From Catellatospora tritici (GTDB lineage Bacteria; Actinomycetota; Actinomycetes; Mycobacteriales; Micromonosporaceae), in assembly GCF_019083965.1 (NCBI RefSeq), contig NZ_JAHRCY010000005.1:186001-250000 (forward strand): DNA of 64,000 bases. Reading direction: 5' to 3'. Of the stretch, positions 25,401 to 35,700 are shown in pieces. How positions within the stretch are numbered: position 1 is the first letter of the stretch; the number at the start of each line of letters is the position of its first letter. Position numbers and translations under genes: made by a program. The notes below the pieces were generated by a model. The model did not search any database. It was not told the origin of the DNA and saw only the letters and a program-made list of their open reading frames with translations.

Positions 25401-25537
25401 GGTGGTGCTCCTTCTTCGTCGCGTGGCCTGTCGTGCCACTGATATACCCGGGACGGAGCCGGCGCCGCATTCTCGACACCCCGAAACGCGCGGAAAAGCG
25501 TTTGCGCGGATGCGGCGTCGTCGTGAGACTGCCTGCC

Positions 25538-26329
25538 GTGGCAGAACCAGCATGGAAGCTCTTCGACCGGGTCGCCGACGAGTACGACCAGGTGGCCCCG
25601 TTCTTCGCCGAGTTCGGCACCGCCATCATGGAGGTGCTTGATCCTCCCGCCGGGTGCCGGTTCCTGGACCTGGGTTCCGGGCGGGGTGCGCTGACCGCAC
25701 CGGCCCTGGCGCGGGGCTGTGTCGTGACGGCCGTCGACGCGTCACCGGCGATGGTCAAGCGGTTGACCGCGGCCTACCCGGCAGTGACGGCGCACGTGAT
25801 GGATGTGCAGGCGCTTGCGCTGCCGGAGGGAGGTTTCGATCTCGTCGGCTCCTCGTTCGTCATCCACGTCCTGGACGACCCGGCCGCCGGAGTCGCCGAG
25901 GCGTACCGCGTGCTGGCCCCGGGTGGGCGTTTCGCGTTCACCGGAGGCAGCGCCCGTACCGGCGGCGGAGGTGGCGCACCGTCGGTCGCCGACGAGACTT
26001 CGCTCGGCAGCCGCCTGAACGGCCTGTTCGGGCGGTTCGCGGCCTACCTGGACCCGGACGCGGGCATGGGTCGGCCGGTCGACGCCGCCGACCTGCTGGA
26101 GGAGGCGGGCTTCGTGGATCTGCGCGAGGACAGTGCGCAGGTCGCGATCACGTTCCGGGACGGCGAGATGCTGTGGCAGTGGGCGATGAGCCACGGCTAC
26201 CGGGCGTTCATCGAGGCCCTGCCCGACGACCGGCGGCAGGAGTTCTACCGCGGGGTGCTGGAGCTTGCCGAAGACGACCGGGTCCTGCGGCGGACCACGG
26301 GTGTCTGGTCGGGCCGCAAACCCGGCTGA
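25538..26329 (+). CDS. Class I SAM-dependent methyltransferase
   Basis: This 263-residue protein has motif I FLDLGSGRGALT near residue 37, VVTAVDASPAMV near 58, MDVQALALPEGGFDLV near 87 and YRVLAPGGRFAF near 120, the UbiE/Coq5-like layout. A flexible Gly-rich loop follows (about 135-143). GTG at 25538 is preferred; GTG at 25523 is possible. No clear Shine-Dalgarno site. It is divergent from the VOC gene. Confidence 0.82.
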   Translation: MAEPAWKLFDRVADEYDQVAPFFAEFGTAIMEVLDPPAGCRFLDLGSGRGALTAPALARGCVVTAVDASPAMVKRLTAAYPAVTAHVMDVQALALPEGGFDLVGSSFVIHVLDDPAAGVAEAYRVLAPGGRFAFTGGSARTGGGGGAPSVADETSLGSRLNGLFGRFAAYLDPDAGMGRPVDAADLLEEAGFVDLREDSAQVAITFRDGEMLWQWAMSHGYRAFIEALPDDRRQEFYRGVLELAEDDRVLRRTTGVWSGRKPG

Positions 26330-26348
26330 GGCCCGCCTCGGATGTGCG

Positions 26349-26385
26349 CAGGGCCGCGCCCGTCAACCGGACGGGCGCGGCCCTG
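26349..26385. terminator. Bidirectional hairpin between methyltransferase and sdhB
   Basis: Perfect 16-bp arms (CAGGGCCGCGCCCGTC and complement) close a five-base loop. It sits between two convergent genes, as expected for a shared terminator in a high-GC genome; there is no T-tract. Confidence 0.75.
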
Positions 26386-26400
26386 TGTCGGCCGTACGGG

Positions 26401-27158
26401 TCAGGACGCGGCGCGCAGGGCGTGCCGGAAGTCCTTGTTGAGCTGGGCGATGGCCTGCAGCGGGATGCCCTTCGGGCAGACCGAGGTGCACTCGCCGGTG
26501 TTGGTGCAGCCACCGAACCCGGCCTCGTCGTGCGCGTGCATCATGTCGATGACGCGGGTGTCGCGCTCGGGCTGGCCCTGCGGCAGCAGACCCAGGTGGG
26601 TGATCTTCGCGGCGGTGAACAGCATGCCCGAGCCGTTGGGGCACGCGGCCACGCAGGCGCCGCAGCCGATGCAGGTCGCGGCCTCGAACGCGGCGTCGGC
26701 GTCGGCCTTGGGCACCGGGGCGGCGTGCGCGTCGGGGGCCGAGCCGGTCGGCGCGGAGATGTACCCGCCCGCCTGGATGATCTTGTCGAACGCGCGGCGG
26801 TCGACGACCAGGTCCTTCACGACCGGGAACGCCTTGGCCCGCCACGGCTCGATGTCGATCGTCTCGCCGTCCTTGAAATGCCGCATGTGCAGCTGGCAGG
26901 TGGTGGTCGCCTTCTCCGGCCCGTGCGGCACACCGTTGATCACGAGGCTGCACATGCCGCAGATGCCCTCACGGCAGTCGTGGTCGAAGGCGACCGGGTC
27001 CTCGCCGTCGAGGGTCAGCCGCTCGTTGAGCACGTCGAGCATCTCCAGGAACGACATGTCCGGGGAGACGTTCTGCAGCTGGTAGGTGACCATGGCGCCC
27101 TTTTCCTGGGCGTCGGCCTGCCGCCAGATGCGCAGCTTCAGGCTCATCGACTTCTGGG

Positions 27159-27162
<4 letters not shown>
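26401..27162 (-). CDS. sdhB: Succinate dehydrogenase/fumarate reductase iron-sulfur subunit
   Basis: This 253-residue subunit carries the three clusters. The [2Fe-2S] ligands are Cys63, Cys68, Cys71 and Cys89 (CREGICGMC). The other two clusters use CIGCGAC...CP (164, 167, 170, 174) and the later GCT...GEC...VCP group (219, 225, 229). GTG at 27162 overlaps the sdhA stop (GTGA). The long alternative frame is not protein-like. Together with SdhA and a single membrane subunit it forms complex II, oxidising succinate and reducing menaquinone. Confidence 0.95.
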
Positions 27163-29093
<1,931 letters not shown>

Positions 29094-29095
29094 GG

Positions 29096-29797
29096 TCACT
29101 TCACCAGCCCTGTGAGTACGGCGAACGGGACGGAGAGGAACCCGGCGACGATCACCGCGGCCACGGCCAGCGCGACGCCCTTGAGGGCCTTCTCGCGGCG
29201 GTCGTTGCTGACACCCAGGGTCTGCAGCGCGCTCCAGATGCCGTGCCGCAGGTGGAAGCCGAGGGTGAGCACGGCCAGGGCGTAGAACGCGGTGACATAC
29301 CAGCGGTCGGGGGCGAAGTCGGCGGTGACCGCCGCGTGGGCCTTGCTGGTGTCGGCGACCGGGTTGATGGTGCGGGTGGTCAGGTCGAGGATGTGGTAGA
29401 CCACGAACAGCACGATGATCACACCGCCCCAGCGCATGGTGCGCGCGGCGTAGGAGCCCTGGACGGGCTTGCGGTGGGCGTACTTGACCGGCCGGGCCTT
29501 CTTGGCGCGGATCGTCAGCACCGTCGCGGCCCAGATGTGGGCGACGATGGCGACCAGCAGGCCGACGCGCTGGATCCACAGGAACGCCGAGTACGGCAGC
29601 ATCGGCTCGCCGATCTCGCGCAGCCAGTGCGCGTACGAGTCGAACGTCTGCGCGCCAAAGAAGATCTTGAGGTTGCCGATCATGTGCGCGAGGAGGAAGA
29701 GCACCAGGAGTGCTCCCGAAACCGCCATGATCACCTTCTGGCCGACCGTGGACCGCAGAAGTCCAGGTCGGGCGAGGGTCTGATTCGCTACTGCCAC
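29096..29797 (-). CDS. sdhC: Succinate dehydrogenase cytochrome b subunit
   Basis: This 233-residue membrane anchor has five helices and candidate haem-ligand His residues in [33 protein letters not shown] and [10 protein letters not shown], the pattern of the single-subunit two-haem SdhC. GTG at 29797 (reading [12 protein letters not shown]) matches the usual start in actinomycete relatives and is favoured over the ATG at 29839 or 29905. It is the first gene of sdhCAB. Confidence 0.88.
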   Translation of the reverse strand: MAVANQTLARPGLLRSTVGQKVIMAVSGALLVLFLLAHMIGNLKIFFGAQTFDSYAHWLREIGEPMLPYSAFLWIQRVGLLVAIVAHIWAATVLTIRAKKARPVKYAHRKPVQGSYAARTMRWGGVIIVLFVVYHILDLTTRTINPVADTSKAHAAVTADFAPDRWYVTAFYALAVLTLGFHLRHGIWSALQTLGVSNDRREKALKGVALAVAAVIVAGFLSVPFAVLTGLVK

Positions 29798-29871
29798 GTC
29801 TCGCAGGCTAGGACGCTGTGGATCAGGCGTCCAATGCATGACACGGGCCCAGTCGATAGCCGTACGCCATA

Positions 29872-29898
29872 CTGAAACAGCTTCAATTGATCTTTCAG
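29872..29898. promoter_or_regulatory. Inverted repeat upstream of sdhC
   Basis: CTGAAA at 29872-29877 and TTTCAG at 29893-29898 flank an AT-rich 15-bp centre, about 75-100 bp before the sdhC start. This is the only AT-rich patch between sdhC and the next gene and probably holds the sdh promoter or operator. The regulator is unknown. Confidence 0.4.
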
Positions 29899-29981
29899 CG
29901 TGCATTCAGGGTCCCCAGATGCCGCTTCGCCGCCGCAACGCGTCACCGGCCTGTGAGGCACACCTCAGCAGGTGGGAAAAC

Positions 29982-30671
29982 TCACTGTCCCTGCGAGCGC
30001 CAGTACTGCCGCTTGCCCTCGTCCCGCACCACCACGCCCAACCTGGCCAGTTCGGCCCGGAACTCGTCGCGGTCGCGGTCCTCACCCCGGTCGACGGCCC
30101 GCTGCCGGGCCCGCAGCAACGCACCGGCGGGACCGGTCAGGTCCGGGTCGCCGTCCACCCAGCGCCGGTAGTGCGCCGCGTGCGGATCGCCGGGCAGCCA
30201 CCGGTAGCCGTGCCGTTCGAACGCCGCCCGAACCCGCTCGACGTCCAGGTCGCACTCCTGCCGGTCCAGTTCGGCACCATCGGCACCGAGCAGGACCAGG
30301 TGCTTGAGGTCGATGAACACGCCGCGTACCGCCGGTCGCCCGAACCGGGCCCGTTCGACCCCGCCCCGACGCAGCGCCACGGCATCGTCGTCGATGACCA
30401 GGACCAGCACCTCCAGGGTCGCCAGCAGCGCCACGCCCAGACCGAGCAGCGCGCCGACGCCGACCGCGGCGAGGGTGCCGTACGGCTCGCGGATCGAGGC
30501 GACCAGCCGGAACGGGCCCTGCAGCGGCGCCCAGGCCAGGCCCGCCACCCAACCGGCCACCGCCCGCAGCAGCCAGCCAACTCCGGCGCCGGCCAGCGGA
30601 AACCCCGCCCACACGAACGCCCACGCGATGCCGTCATAGGTGACCCGGGTCTGCTGCCGCACGGGCGCCAT
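29982..30671 (-). CDS. Conserved membrane protein, YqeB-like
   Basis: This 229-residue protein has two N-terminal helices (about 15-38 and 66-93), a short amphipathic region between (WAPLQGPFRLVA) and a soluble C-terminus with charged helices. The sequence GFPLAGAGVGWLL and the WAPLQGP turn fit YqeB-type proteins, which have no known function. ATG at 30671. It sits between sdhC and a divergent LysR gene. Confidence 0.65.
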   Translation of the reverse strand: MAPVRQQTRVTYDGIAWAFVWAGFPLAGAGVGWLLRAVAGWVAGLAWAPLQGPFRLVASIREPYGTLAAVGVGALLGLGVALLATLEVLVLVIDDDAVALRRGGVERARFGRPAVRGVFIDLKHLVLLGADGAELDRQECDLDVERVRAAFERHGYRWLPGDPHAAHYRRWVDGDPDLTGPAGALLRARQRAVDRGEDRDRDEFRAELARLGVVVRDEGKRQYWRSQGQ

Positions 30672-30703
30672 CCTAGACAGCGGCAGCCGGCGGCGGTTGC
30701 CGC

Positions 30704-30731
30704 GGCCATCGTCGGGGCTCCGACGATGGCC
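30704..30731. promoter_or_regulatory. 12-bp perfect inverted repeat at the LysR start
   Basis: GGCCATCGTCGG and its exact complement flank four bases, ending eight bases before the lysR-type ATG at 30739. The position in the divergent spacer with the YqeB-like gene argues for an operator, probably autoregulatory, and not a terminator. The central ATCG...CGAT fits the T-N11-A style of LysR boxes. Confidence 0.6.
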
Positions 30732-30738
30732 CTACGCT

Positions 30739-31674
30739 ATGGGTGTGCAGTTGCAGCAGCTCAAGTACTTTGTCGCGGTCGCCGAGACGCGCCACTTCAC
30801 CCAGGCCGCCGAGCAGGCCGGGGTGACCCAGCCGTCGCTGAGCAAGCAGATCCACGTGCTGGAGACCGAACTGGGCGCGCCGCTGTTCACCCGCTCGCGT
30901 GGCAACATCACGCTGACCCCGGCCGGGGAGGCGCTGCTGCCCCGGGCCAGGCGCATCCTCGCCGACGTCGAGACCGCCCGCCTGGAGGTGCAGGAACTCA
31001 TCGGCGTACGCCGAGGGCGGCTGCGGCTGGGCGCCACCCCGAGTCTGTGCACCAGCCTGGTCGCGCCGGTGCTGCGCCGCTACCAGGAGGGCTACCCGGG
31101 GGTACGGCTGCTGCTGGAGGAGGGCGGCTCGCAGGACCTGGTCGGCAAACTCGCCCGCGGCGGCCTGGACCTGGCCCTGATCGTGCTGCCCGACCAGGGC
31201 ACCGATCCGGCGCTGCGGGCCGAGCCGATCCTGCGCGAGAGCCTGGTCGTCGCGTCGGCCATCACCCTGCCCGCGCCGACCGAGTCGCCGGTGCTCACGC
31301 TGCCGGAGCTGGAGCACCAGCCGCTGGTGATGTTCCGTCCCGGCTACGACCTGCGCGACACGACCCTGGAGGCGTGCCGCCGGGCCGGGTTCGATCCGTC
31401 GTTCGCGATCGAGGGCGGCGAGATGGACGCCGTGCTCGGGTTCGTCGAGGCCGGGCTCGGGGTCGCGCTCGTACCGTCGATGGTGCTGTCGGGCCGGACC
31501 CGGCTGCGGTCCACTCCCCTGGCCCCACCGGGGGTGCAGCGCACCATCGCGCTGGCGCACCGTCGCGACGTCACCCCCACCCACGCCGCGCGGGCGATGC
31601 GGGAGGTGCTGCTGGCATACCTGCACGAGGAGTCGGCGTGGAGCCGCCTGCCGACCGGGGTGGAGCCGATCTAG
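30739..31674 (+). CDS. LysR-family transcriptional regulator
   Basis: This 311-residue regulator has the N-terminal winged HTH (LQQLKYFVAVAETRHFTQAAEQAGVTQ, split across residues 4-30, then PSLSKQIHVLETELG), a helical linker and a co-inducer domain starting at GRLRLGATPSLC. ATG at 30739; GTG at 30745 is also possible. Its stop codon overlaps the stop of the convergent Nudix gene in a shared CTAG. Target not known; sdhCAB is near but separated by one gene. Confidence 0.9.
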   Translation: MGVQLQQLKYFVAVAETRHFTQAAEQAGVTQPSLSKQIHVLETELGAPLFTRSRGNITLTPAGEALLPRARRILADVETARLEVQELIGVRRGRLRLGATPSLCTSLVAPVLRRYQEGYPGVRLLLEEGGSQDLVGKLARGGLDLALIVLPDQGTDPALRAEPILRESLVVASAITLPAPTESPVLTLPELEHQPLVMFRPGYDLRDTTLEACRRAGFDPSFAIEGGEMDAVLGFVEAGLGVALVPSMVLSGRTRLRSTPLAPPGVQRTIALAHRRDVTPTHAARAMREVLLAYLHEESAWSRLPTGVEPI

Positions 31675-32186
31675 GCGCGGGCGGCCAGTTTCCGCCACGC
31701 GGCCATGCCGTCGGGCACCCACTCCCACCGCGCCAGCCGCGCGTCGAGCTCGTCGCGGGTGAGGAACGCGTGCCAGGCGACCTCCTCGACCTGCGGATCG
31801 ACCGGTCCGGGCACGGTCACCCGGTAGACCGCCGACCACCACGCGTGCTCGGATGTCTCGTACAGGAACTTGAACAGGTACTCCGGCCGCGGCAGGTCGA
31901 CCACGCCCAACTCCTCGCCCGCCTCGCGGCGCGCGGCTTCGTCGTAGGACTCCCCCGCACCGACCACACCGCCGACGAACATGTCGTAGCAGGACGGGAA
32001 GACCAGCTTCTGCGCGGTGCGCCGGTGTACGAAGATCCGCCCGTCGGCGTCGGTGGCCAGGATGAACACGCACCGGTGGATGAGCCTGCGCGCGTACGCG
32101 TCGGCGCGGCGGGCCTGGCCCACCACCTGGTCGTGCTCGTCGACGATGTCGAGGATCTCGTCCGCCGACCGCGGCTGCTCGGTCAT
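31671..32186 (-). CDS. Nudix hydrolase, YfcD/IDI-like
   Basis: This 171-residue protein opens with ILDIVDEHDQVVG, has LIHRCVFILATDADGRIFVHRR and FPSCYDMFVGG, and an intact box G-x5-E-x7-REAGEELG. This order is that of YfcD-type Nudix proteins related to isopentenyl diphosphate isomerase. Substrate is unknown. ATG at 32186 is taken; ATG at 32195 is close and equally possible. Confidence 0.85.
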   Translation of the reverse strand: MTEQPRSADEILDIVDEHDQVVGQARRADAYARRLIHRCVFILATDADGRIFVHRRTAQKLVFPSCYDMFVGGVVGAGESYDEAARREAGEELGVVDLPRPEYLFKFLYETSEHAWWSAVYRVTVPGPVDPQVEEVAWHAFLTRDELDARLARWEWVPDGMAAWRKLAARA

Positions 32187-32404
32187 GGCGTCCATCCAAG
32201 CAGCCGCGGTCGGGCCGAGGCCGCTCAGCCCCGCAGGACCTGGCGCAGCACCGCCGCGAACGGTTCGGCCAGGCCGAACCCGCCGTGGTACCGCTGGACG
32301 GGCGGTGAGCGGCCTGGCCCGGGTCGCGGCGATCGCCGGTGGCTTCTCGTTCGCGCTGGCGGTAAGGCCACGGTCCGGGCCTGCGAGCGCGGTGCCCGGA
32401 CCGG

Positions 32405-33058
32405 TCAGCGCGGCCAGTCGGCGAACGCGGCCCGCACGGCCGCGCACGCCTGCGGACTCAGGCCGTACAGGTGCTGCCAGACGGAGTCGTCGAGGCGGTC
32501 CAGGCGGCGCATCGCGGCGGCGAAGTCGTCGCCGGTCAGCGTCGGGTCGGCCCGCTGCGCCAGTTCGATGAGTTGTTGCCGGTCGTAGCGGCGCTGCGCC
32601 CCGGCCACGTCGACGTAGTCGCGGGGCTCGGCGCGGGCCGCGAGCGCGGCGACCTTGCCGCCGAGTACGTCGTCCAGGTGCAGCACCGGCCCGACGTCCA
32701 TGACGACCGGGCCGCGTTCGCGGTCGAAGCGGGCCAGGGTCAGCCGCATCACCGCCGCGCCCCGGGTCACCTCGAATTCGACCAGCTCGTCGTCGAGCCC
32801 GTCGAACACCTCGCCCAGGTCGTCGCCGTAGGTGGTGACGTGCAGTCCGGCGTCGGCCAGCGCGGCGGCGACCAGGGCCCCGGCGGCACGGACCCCGCCG
32901 TCGACGTCGGTGAACAGGTCGACGTCCTCGGTGCCGCGGTGGACGATGCCGTACAGGTTGAGGGCGTGCCCGCCGCCGAGGGCGAACCCGTGGGCGCGTG
33001 CCACCGACAGGGCGATGCGGGCGACGTCGTGCTGCAGCGCCTGCGCGCCGCCGGTCAC
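32405..33058 (-). CDS. AbiEii-like nucleotidyltransferase
   Basis: This 217-residue protein has the minimal nucleotidyltransferase core GGGHALNLYG at residues 28-37 and RGTEDVDLF at 41-49 with the D-x-D pair at 45 and 47, then a beta strand VVMDVGPVLHLDDVLGGKVAALAARAEPRDYVD typical of AbiEii/MenT-like enzymes. AbiEii toxins block translation by nucleotidylating tRNA acceptors. GTG at 33058 overlaps the stop of a small upstream gene (GTGA), a toxin-antitoxin-like layout. The partner is not an AbiEi. Confidence 0.75.
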   Translation of the reverse strand: MTGGAQALQHDVARIALSVARAHGFALGGGHALNLYGIVHRGTEDVDLFTDVDGGVRAAGALVAAALADAGLHVTTYGDDLGEVFDGLDDELVEFEVTRGAAVMRLTLARFDRERGPVVMDVGPVLHLDDVLGGKVAALAARAEPRDYVDVAGAQRRYDRQQLIELAQRADPTLTGDDFAAAMRRLDRLDDSVWQHLYGLSPQACAAVRAAFADWPR

Positions 33059-33339
33059 GACGCGGGAACCTGGGTGCGCAGTTGCGGGTGGCGTTCCTCC
33101 CAGGCGCGGCGGATGCCGCGGGGCAGGAACAGGTCGGGCCACAGCCGGACCAGGGTCGGCCCGTGCAGCCAGGTGCGCAGTTCCGCGCCGGTGCGGGCCT
33201 CGCGCAGCACGGTCTCGTACAACCAGGTCAGCAGGTGCGTGTCGGCGAGGTCGACGCCACGGTCGGGCTGCCAGAACAGCCGGTGCGGCAGCTCGACCAC
33301 GCCGCCGGTCGGGCCGCGCAGCTCGTCGAGGTCGGACAC
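33055..33339 (-). CDS. Small partner of the AbiEii-like protein, unknown family
   Basis: This 94-residue acidic protein begins SDLDELRGPTGGVVELPHR and contains WQPDRGVDLADTHLLTWLYETVLREA and WPDLFLPRGIRRAWEERHP. I recall the same two-gene order in other actinomycetes. It lacks the HTH of AbiEi antitoxins. GTG at 33339 is preferred; the frame stays open to 33408. It is translationally coupled to the nucleotidyltransferase by GTGA overlap and may neutralise or present substrate to it. Confidence 0.65.
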   Translation of the reverse strand: MSDLDELRGPTGGVVELPHRLFWQPDRGVDLADTHLLTWLYETVLREARTGAELRTWLHGPTLVRLWPDLFLPRGIRRAWEERHPQLRTQVPAS

Positions 33340-33763
33340 GACGACAGCACGACGACCCGGCCGCGCCTGCTGCGGCGCGGCCGCGGCGCGTCGGTCGCGG
33401 CGGTCCACACTGCGAAGCGTAGCGGGTCTGCCGCGTACGGGACATGACGTACGCCCCCACGGGTACGGTCGCGCAGGTCACCGCATGAGTGCACCCGGGC
33501 CGCGAGGCGTGCGGCCCGGGTGCGTGACGCCGGTGGAGAGGTACCGGCGTCGGCTTCAGCGGGCCGGGGCGGCCTTGACCACGATCGCGCAGTAGGTCGA
33601 GTGCGGGCCCCGGTGGTAGCCGCTGTCGCGGCCGCCGCCCTGCTGGGTGCGGGGCTGCCGGTGGCGGTGCGAGCACCGGCAGTTCCCACGATCCCGCAGG
33701 CCGAACAGCCGCGCACCTGACGAAAGGCAGGTCCGGGAGGTTTCGGAAGTCGGTTCTTTCGGT
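33340..33763. other. Intergenic region with hairpin and two weak open frames
   Basis: This 424-bp stretch holds a strong hairpin (33491-33523) but no confident gene. On the minus strand a frame ends at 33556 with a plausible protein-like tail (GYHRGPHSTYCAIVVKAAPAR split at GYHRG), yet its upstream part is poor. On the plus strand a GTG at 33601 opens a 39-codon hydrophobic peptide ending at 33720. Neither has a convincing ribosome site. Confidence 0.4.
33491..33523. terminator. Hairpin, 13-bp arms
   Basis: GCACCCGGGCCGC and its complement flank a seven-base loop. It lies about 240 bp past the leftward DinB gene and 33 bp past the weak minus-strand frame ending at 33556, and would terminate leftward transcription. 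Confidence 0.55.
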
Positions 33764-34288
33764 TCAGGCGCCGGTGGTGCCGTCGATGCGTTCACGCAGC
33801 AGGTCGGCGTGGCCGTTGTGGCGGGCGTACTCCTCGATCATGTGGACGTACACCCAGCGCAGCGACATCCTGGCGCCGCTGCGTTCGTGGACGAACTCGG
33901 CGGTCAGGTCGAGGTCGGCGACGGCGTCGCGGCAGTGCTGCCACTCCTGCACCAGCCGGTCGAGGTCACCGGCGGCGTCAGCGGGGTCGATCAGGTCGAA
34001 CGAGGCACCGCCTCGGCCGTCGGTGTGGGAGTACAGCGACTCGATCTGCTGCCCGGCGACGCGGCGGCGGAACCAGCCCCGCTCCACGTCGGTCATGTGC
34101 CGGACCAGGCCCAGCAGGGTCAGGTTCGACGGCGGTGTCGAAGCCTGGCACAGCTGCTCGCCGGTCAGCCCGGCGCACTTGTGCAGCAGCGTGGTGCGGT
34201 GCCAGTCGAGGTATCCGTCCAGGATGGTGCGCTCGGAGCCGATGAACGGTTCGTCGGTGCGGGTGATCTGCGGGGCGGTCCACGTCAT
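33764..34288 (-). CDS. DinB-superfamily protein (DUF664)
   Basis: The 174-residue four-helix protein has YLDWHRTTLLHKCAGL near residue 25, LGLVRHMTDVERGWF near 60 and YVHMIEEYARHNGHADLLRERIDG near the C-terminus. The His residues fit the DinB metal site. It is the typical DUF664 form, putative mycothiol-dependent S-transferase. ATG at 34288; the longer frame covers the divergent GNAT gene and is not protein-like. Confidence 0.85.
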   Translation of the reverse strand: MTWTAPQITRTDEPFIGSERTILDGYLDWHRTTLLHKCAGLTGEQLCQASTPPSNLTLLGLVRHMTDVERGWFRRRVAGQQIESLYSHTDGRGGASFDLIDPADAAGDLDRLVQEWQHCRDAVADLDLTAEFVHERSGARMSLRWVYVHMIEEYARHNGHADLLRERIDGTTGA

Positions 34289-34354
34289 GGCTGCCATCCT
34301 CGCCGACGGCGCGCCCGCGTGCTGTCCCCCGCGCGCGGGTAGGCTGCGGTGCTT

Positions 34355-34816
34355 GTGATCGAGACCGCGCGGCTGGTGCTGCACCCGTACACCCCGATCC
34401 TGGCGTCGATGATCGCCGACGGGCAGCCCCGCGACCCGCGCTGGGCGCCGGACTTCCCGTTCGCGGGCGACCAGGACACGGCCCGGATGTACCTGCGGGC
34501 CGGGGCGCCGGGCGGGCTGTGGGTGCCGTACGCGATCCAGGTCCGCGACAGCGGCCTGTTCGTCGGCGGGGTCGGCTACCACGGCGCCCCCGACGAGCAC
34601 GGCACCGTCGAGATCGGCTACGGGCTGGCCGAGTCCGCCCGCGGCCACGGTTACGCGTCCGAGGCCGCGTCCGCGCTGGTCGAGGCCGCCGCCGCGGCGG
34701 GGGCGCGGCGGGTCGTGGCCGAACTGGAGTTCGACAATCCGCCCAGCGCCGCGGTGCTGGCCCGGCTCGGCTTCACCGCGACCTCGCCGCTGCGCTGGGT
34801 GCGCGAGCTGGCCTGA
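34355..34816 (+). CDS. GNAT family acetyltransferase
   Basis: This 153-residue protein opens IETARLVLHPY, has VGYHGAPDEHGTVEIGYGLAESARGHGYASEAASALV (split across strands 4 and motif A, with the acetyl-CoA loop ARGHGYA near 90) and ends ARLGFTATSPLRWVRE. It follows the RimJ/RimL type. Acceptor unknown. GTG at 34355 or 34349 both possible. Confidence 0.82.
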   Translation: MIETARLVLHPYTPILASMIADGQPRDPRWAPDFPFAGDQDTARMYLRAGAPGGLWVPYAIQVRDSGLFVGGVGYHGAPDEHGTVEIGYGLAESARGHGYASEAASALVEAAAAAGARRVVAELEFDNPPSAAVLARLGFTATSPLRWVRELA

Positions 34817-34859
34817 CCCGGCTGCGAACCGGGCGCCGTGGCGTCGGCGTGCAGACGGT

Positions 34860-35411
34860 ATGAGCGTGCGCCTGGTGTACGAGACCCACTCCACGACCAC
34901 CGACAACGAGGCCGGTATCGCCACCGGCTGGCTGCCGGGACAGCTGTCCGAGCGGGGCCTGCGCGACGCCGCCGACCTGGCGCGACGCCGTCGCGACGAC
35001 GGCGTCGACCTGGTCTACTGCTCCGACCTGCACCGGGCCGTGCAGACCGCGCAGCTCGCGTTCGGTGCCCGCGGTATCGGGATCCGCCTGGACGCCCGGC
35101 TGCGCGAATGTGACTACGGGCAGCTCAACGGGATGCCGGTGCACCGCCTGGACCGGGAGCGGCCGCAGCGGGTGGACACGCCGTTTCCCGGCGGGGAGTC
35201 CTACCGGCAGGTCGTGGACCGTACCGCCGAGCTGCTCGAGGAGCTCGCGGACCGGCACGACGGGCAGCGGCTGGTGCTGATCGCCCATTCGGCCAACCGG
35301 CACGCGCTGGCGGTGCTGTTGGAGGGCGCCGATCTGCACCGGCTGGTGTCGGCGCCGTTCGCGTGGCAGCCCGGCTGGGAGTACGAGCTGCCGACGGCCT
35401 GGCGGCGTTGA
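34860..35411 (+). CDS. Histidine phosphatase family protein, atypical active site
   Basis: This 183-residue protein has the phosphoglycerate-mutase-like fold with LVYETHSTTTDNEAG in place of the usual L-x-RHGET: the nucleophilic His is kept but the preceding Arg is replaced by Thr. YCSDLHRAVQTAQLAF and LRECDYGQLNG are normal, and the second His is in VLIAHSANRHAL. I recall a widespread actinomycete subfamily with the same ETHS start; activity on phosphate esters is uncertain. ATG at 34860. Confidence 0.8.
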   Translation: MSVRLVYETHSTTTDNEAGIATGWLPGQLSERGLRDAADLARRRRDDGVDLVYCSDLHRAVQTAQLAFGARGIGIRLDARLRECDYGQLNGMPVHRLDRERPQRVDTPFPGGESYRQVVDRTAELLEELADRHDGQRLVLIAHSANRHALAVLLEGADLHRLVSAPFAWQPGWEYELPTAWRR

Positions 35412-35460
35412 CCTGCGTACCGGCCCGCCCGACCGGACAATGGACGAGGAGGTGAGCCCC

Positions 35461-35649
35461 ATGAAGGCCAAGATCGGGGACACGATCATCGTCGAGGGTG
35501 CGCACGTGGGTGACCACCGCCGCATCGGTGTGATCATCGCGGTGCCGCACGAGGACGGCAGCCCGCCGTACACGGTGCGCTGGGAGGACGACCAGCACGA
35601 GGGCCTGCTCTACCCGGGCCCGGACACCCACATCAAGTCCGACAACTGA
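35461..35649 (+). CDS. DUF1918 domain protein
   Basis: This 62-residue protein reads KIGDTIIVEGAHVGDHRRIGVII and then YTVRWEDDQHEGLLYPGPDTHI, the SH3-like DUF1918 pattern common in actinomycetes. Function unknown. ATG at 35461 follows AGGAGGTGA; the upstream ATG at 35440 would place this ribosome site inside the gene. Its stop lies in the left arm of the terminator at 35646. Confidence 0.85.
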   Translation: MKAKIGDTIIVEGAHVGDHRRIGVIIAVPHEDGSPPYTVRWEDDQHEGLLYPGPDTHIKSDN

Positions 35650-35694
35650 CCGGTCTGCGGTCCCGCGGGGTGCGCGGGACCGCAGACCGGTCAG
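35646..35694. terminator. Bidirectional terminator, 22-bp perfect stem
   Basis: CTGACCGGTCTGCGGTCCCGCG and complement close a five-base loop between two convergent genes. One of the longest perfect stems in the window, and it includes the stop of the DUF1918 gene. Confidence 0.85.
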
Positions 35695-35700
35695 GGGCGC

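Noticed and set aside
29838..32588. 916-codon open frame on the plus strand
   Set aside because: Crosses the YqeB-like, LysR and Nudix genes in other frames; composition is low-complexity Arg/Gly/Pro.
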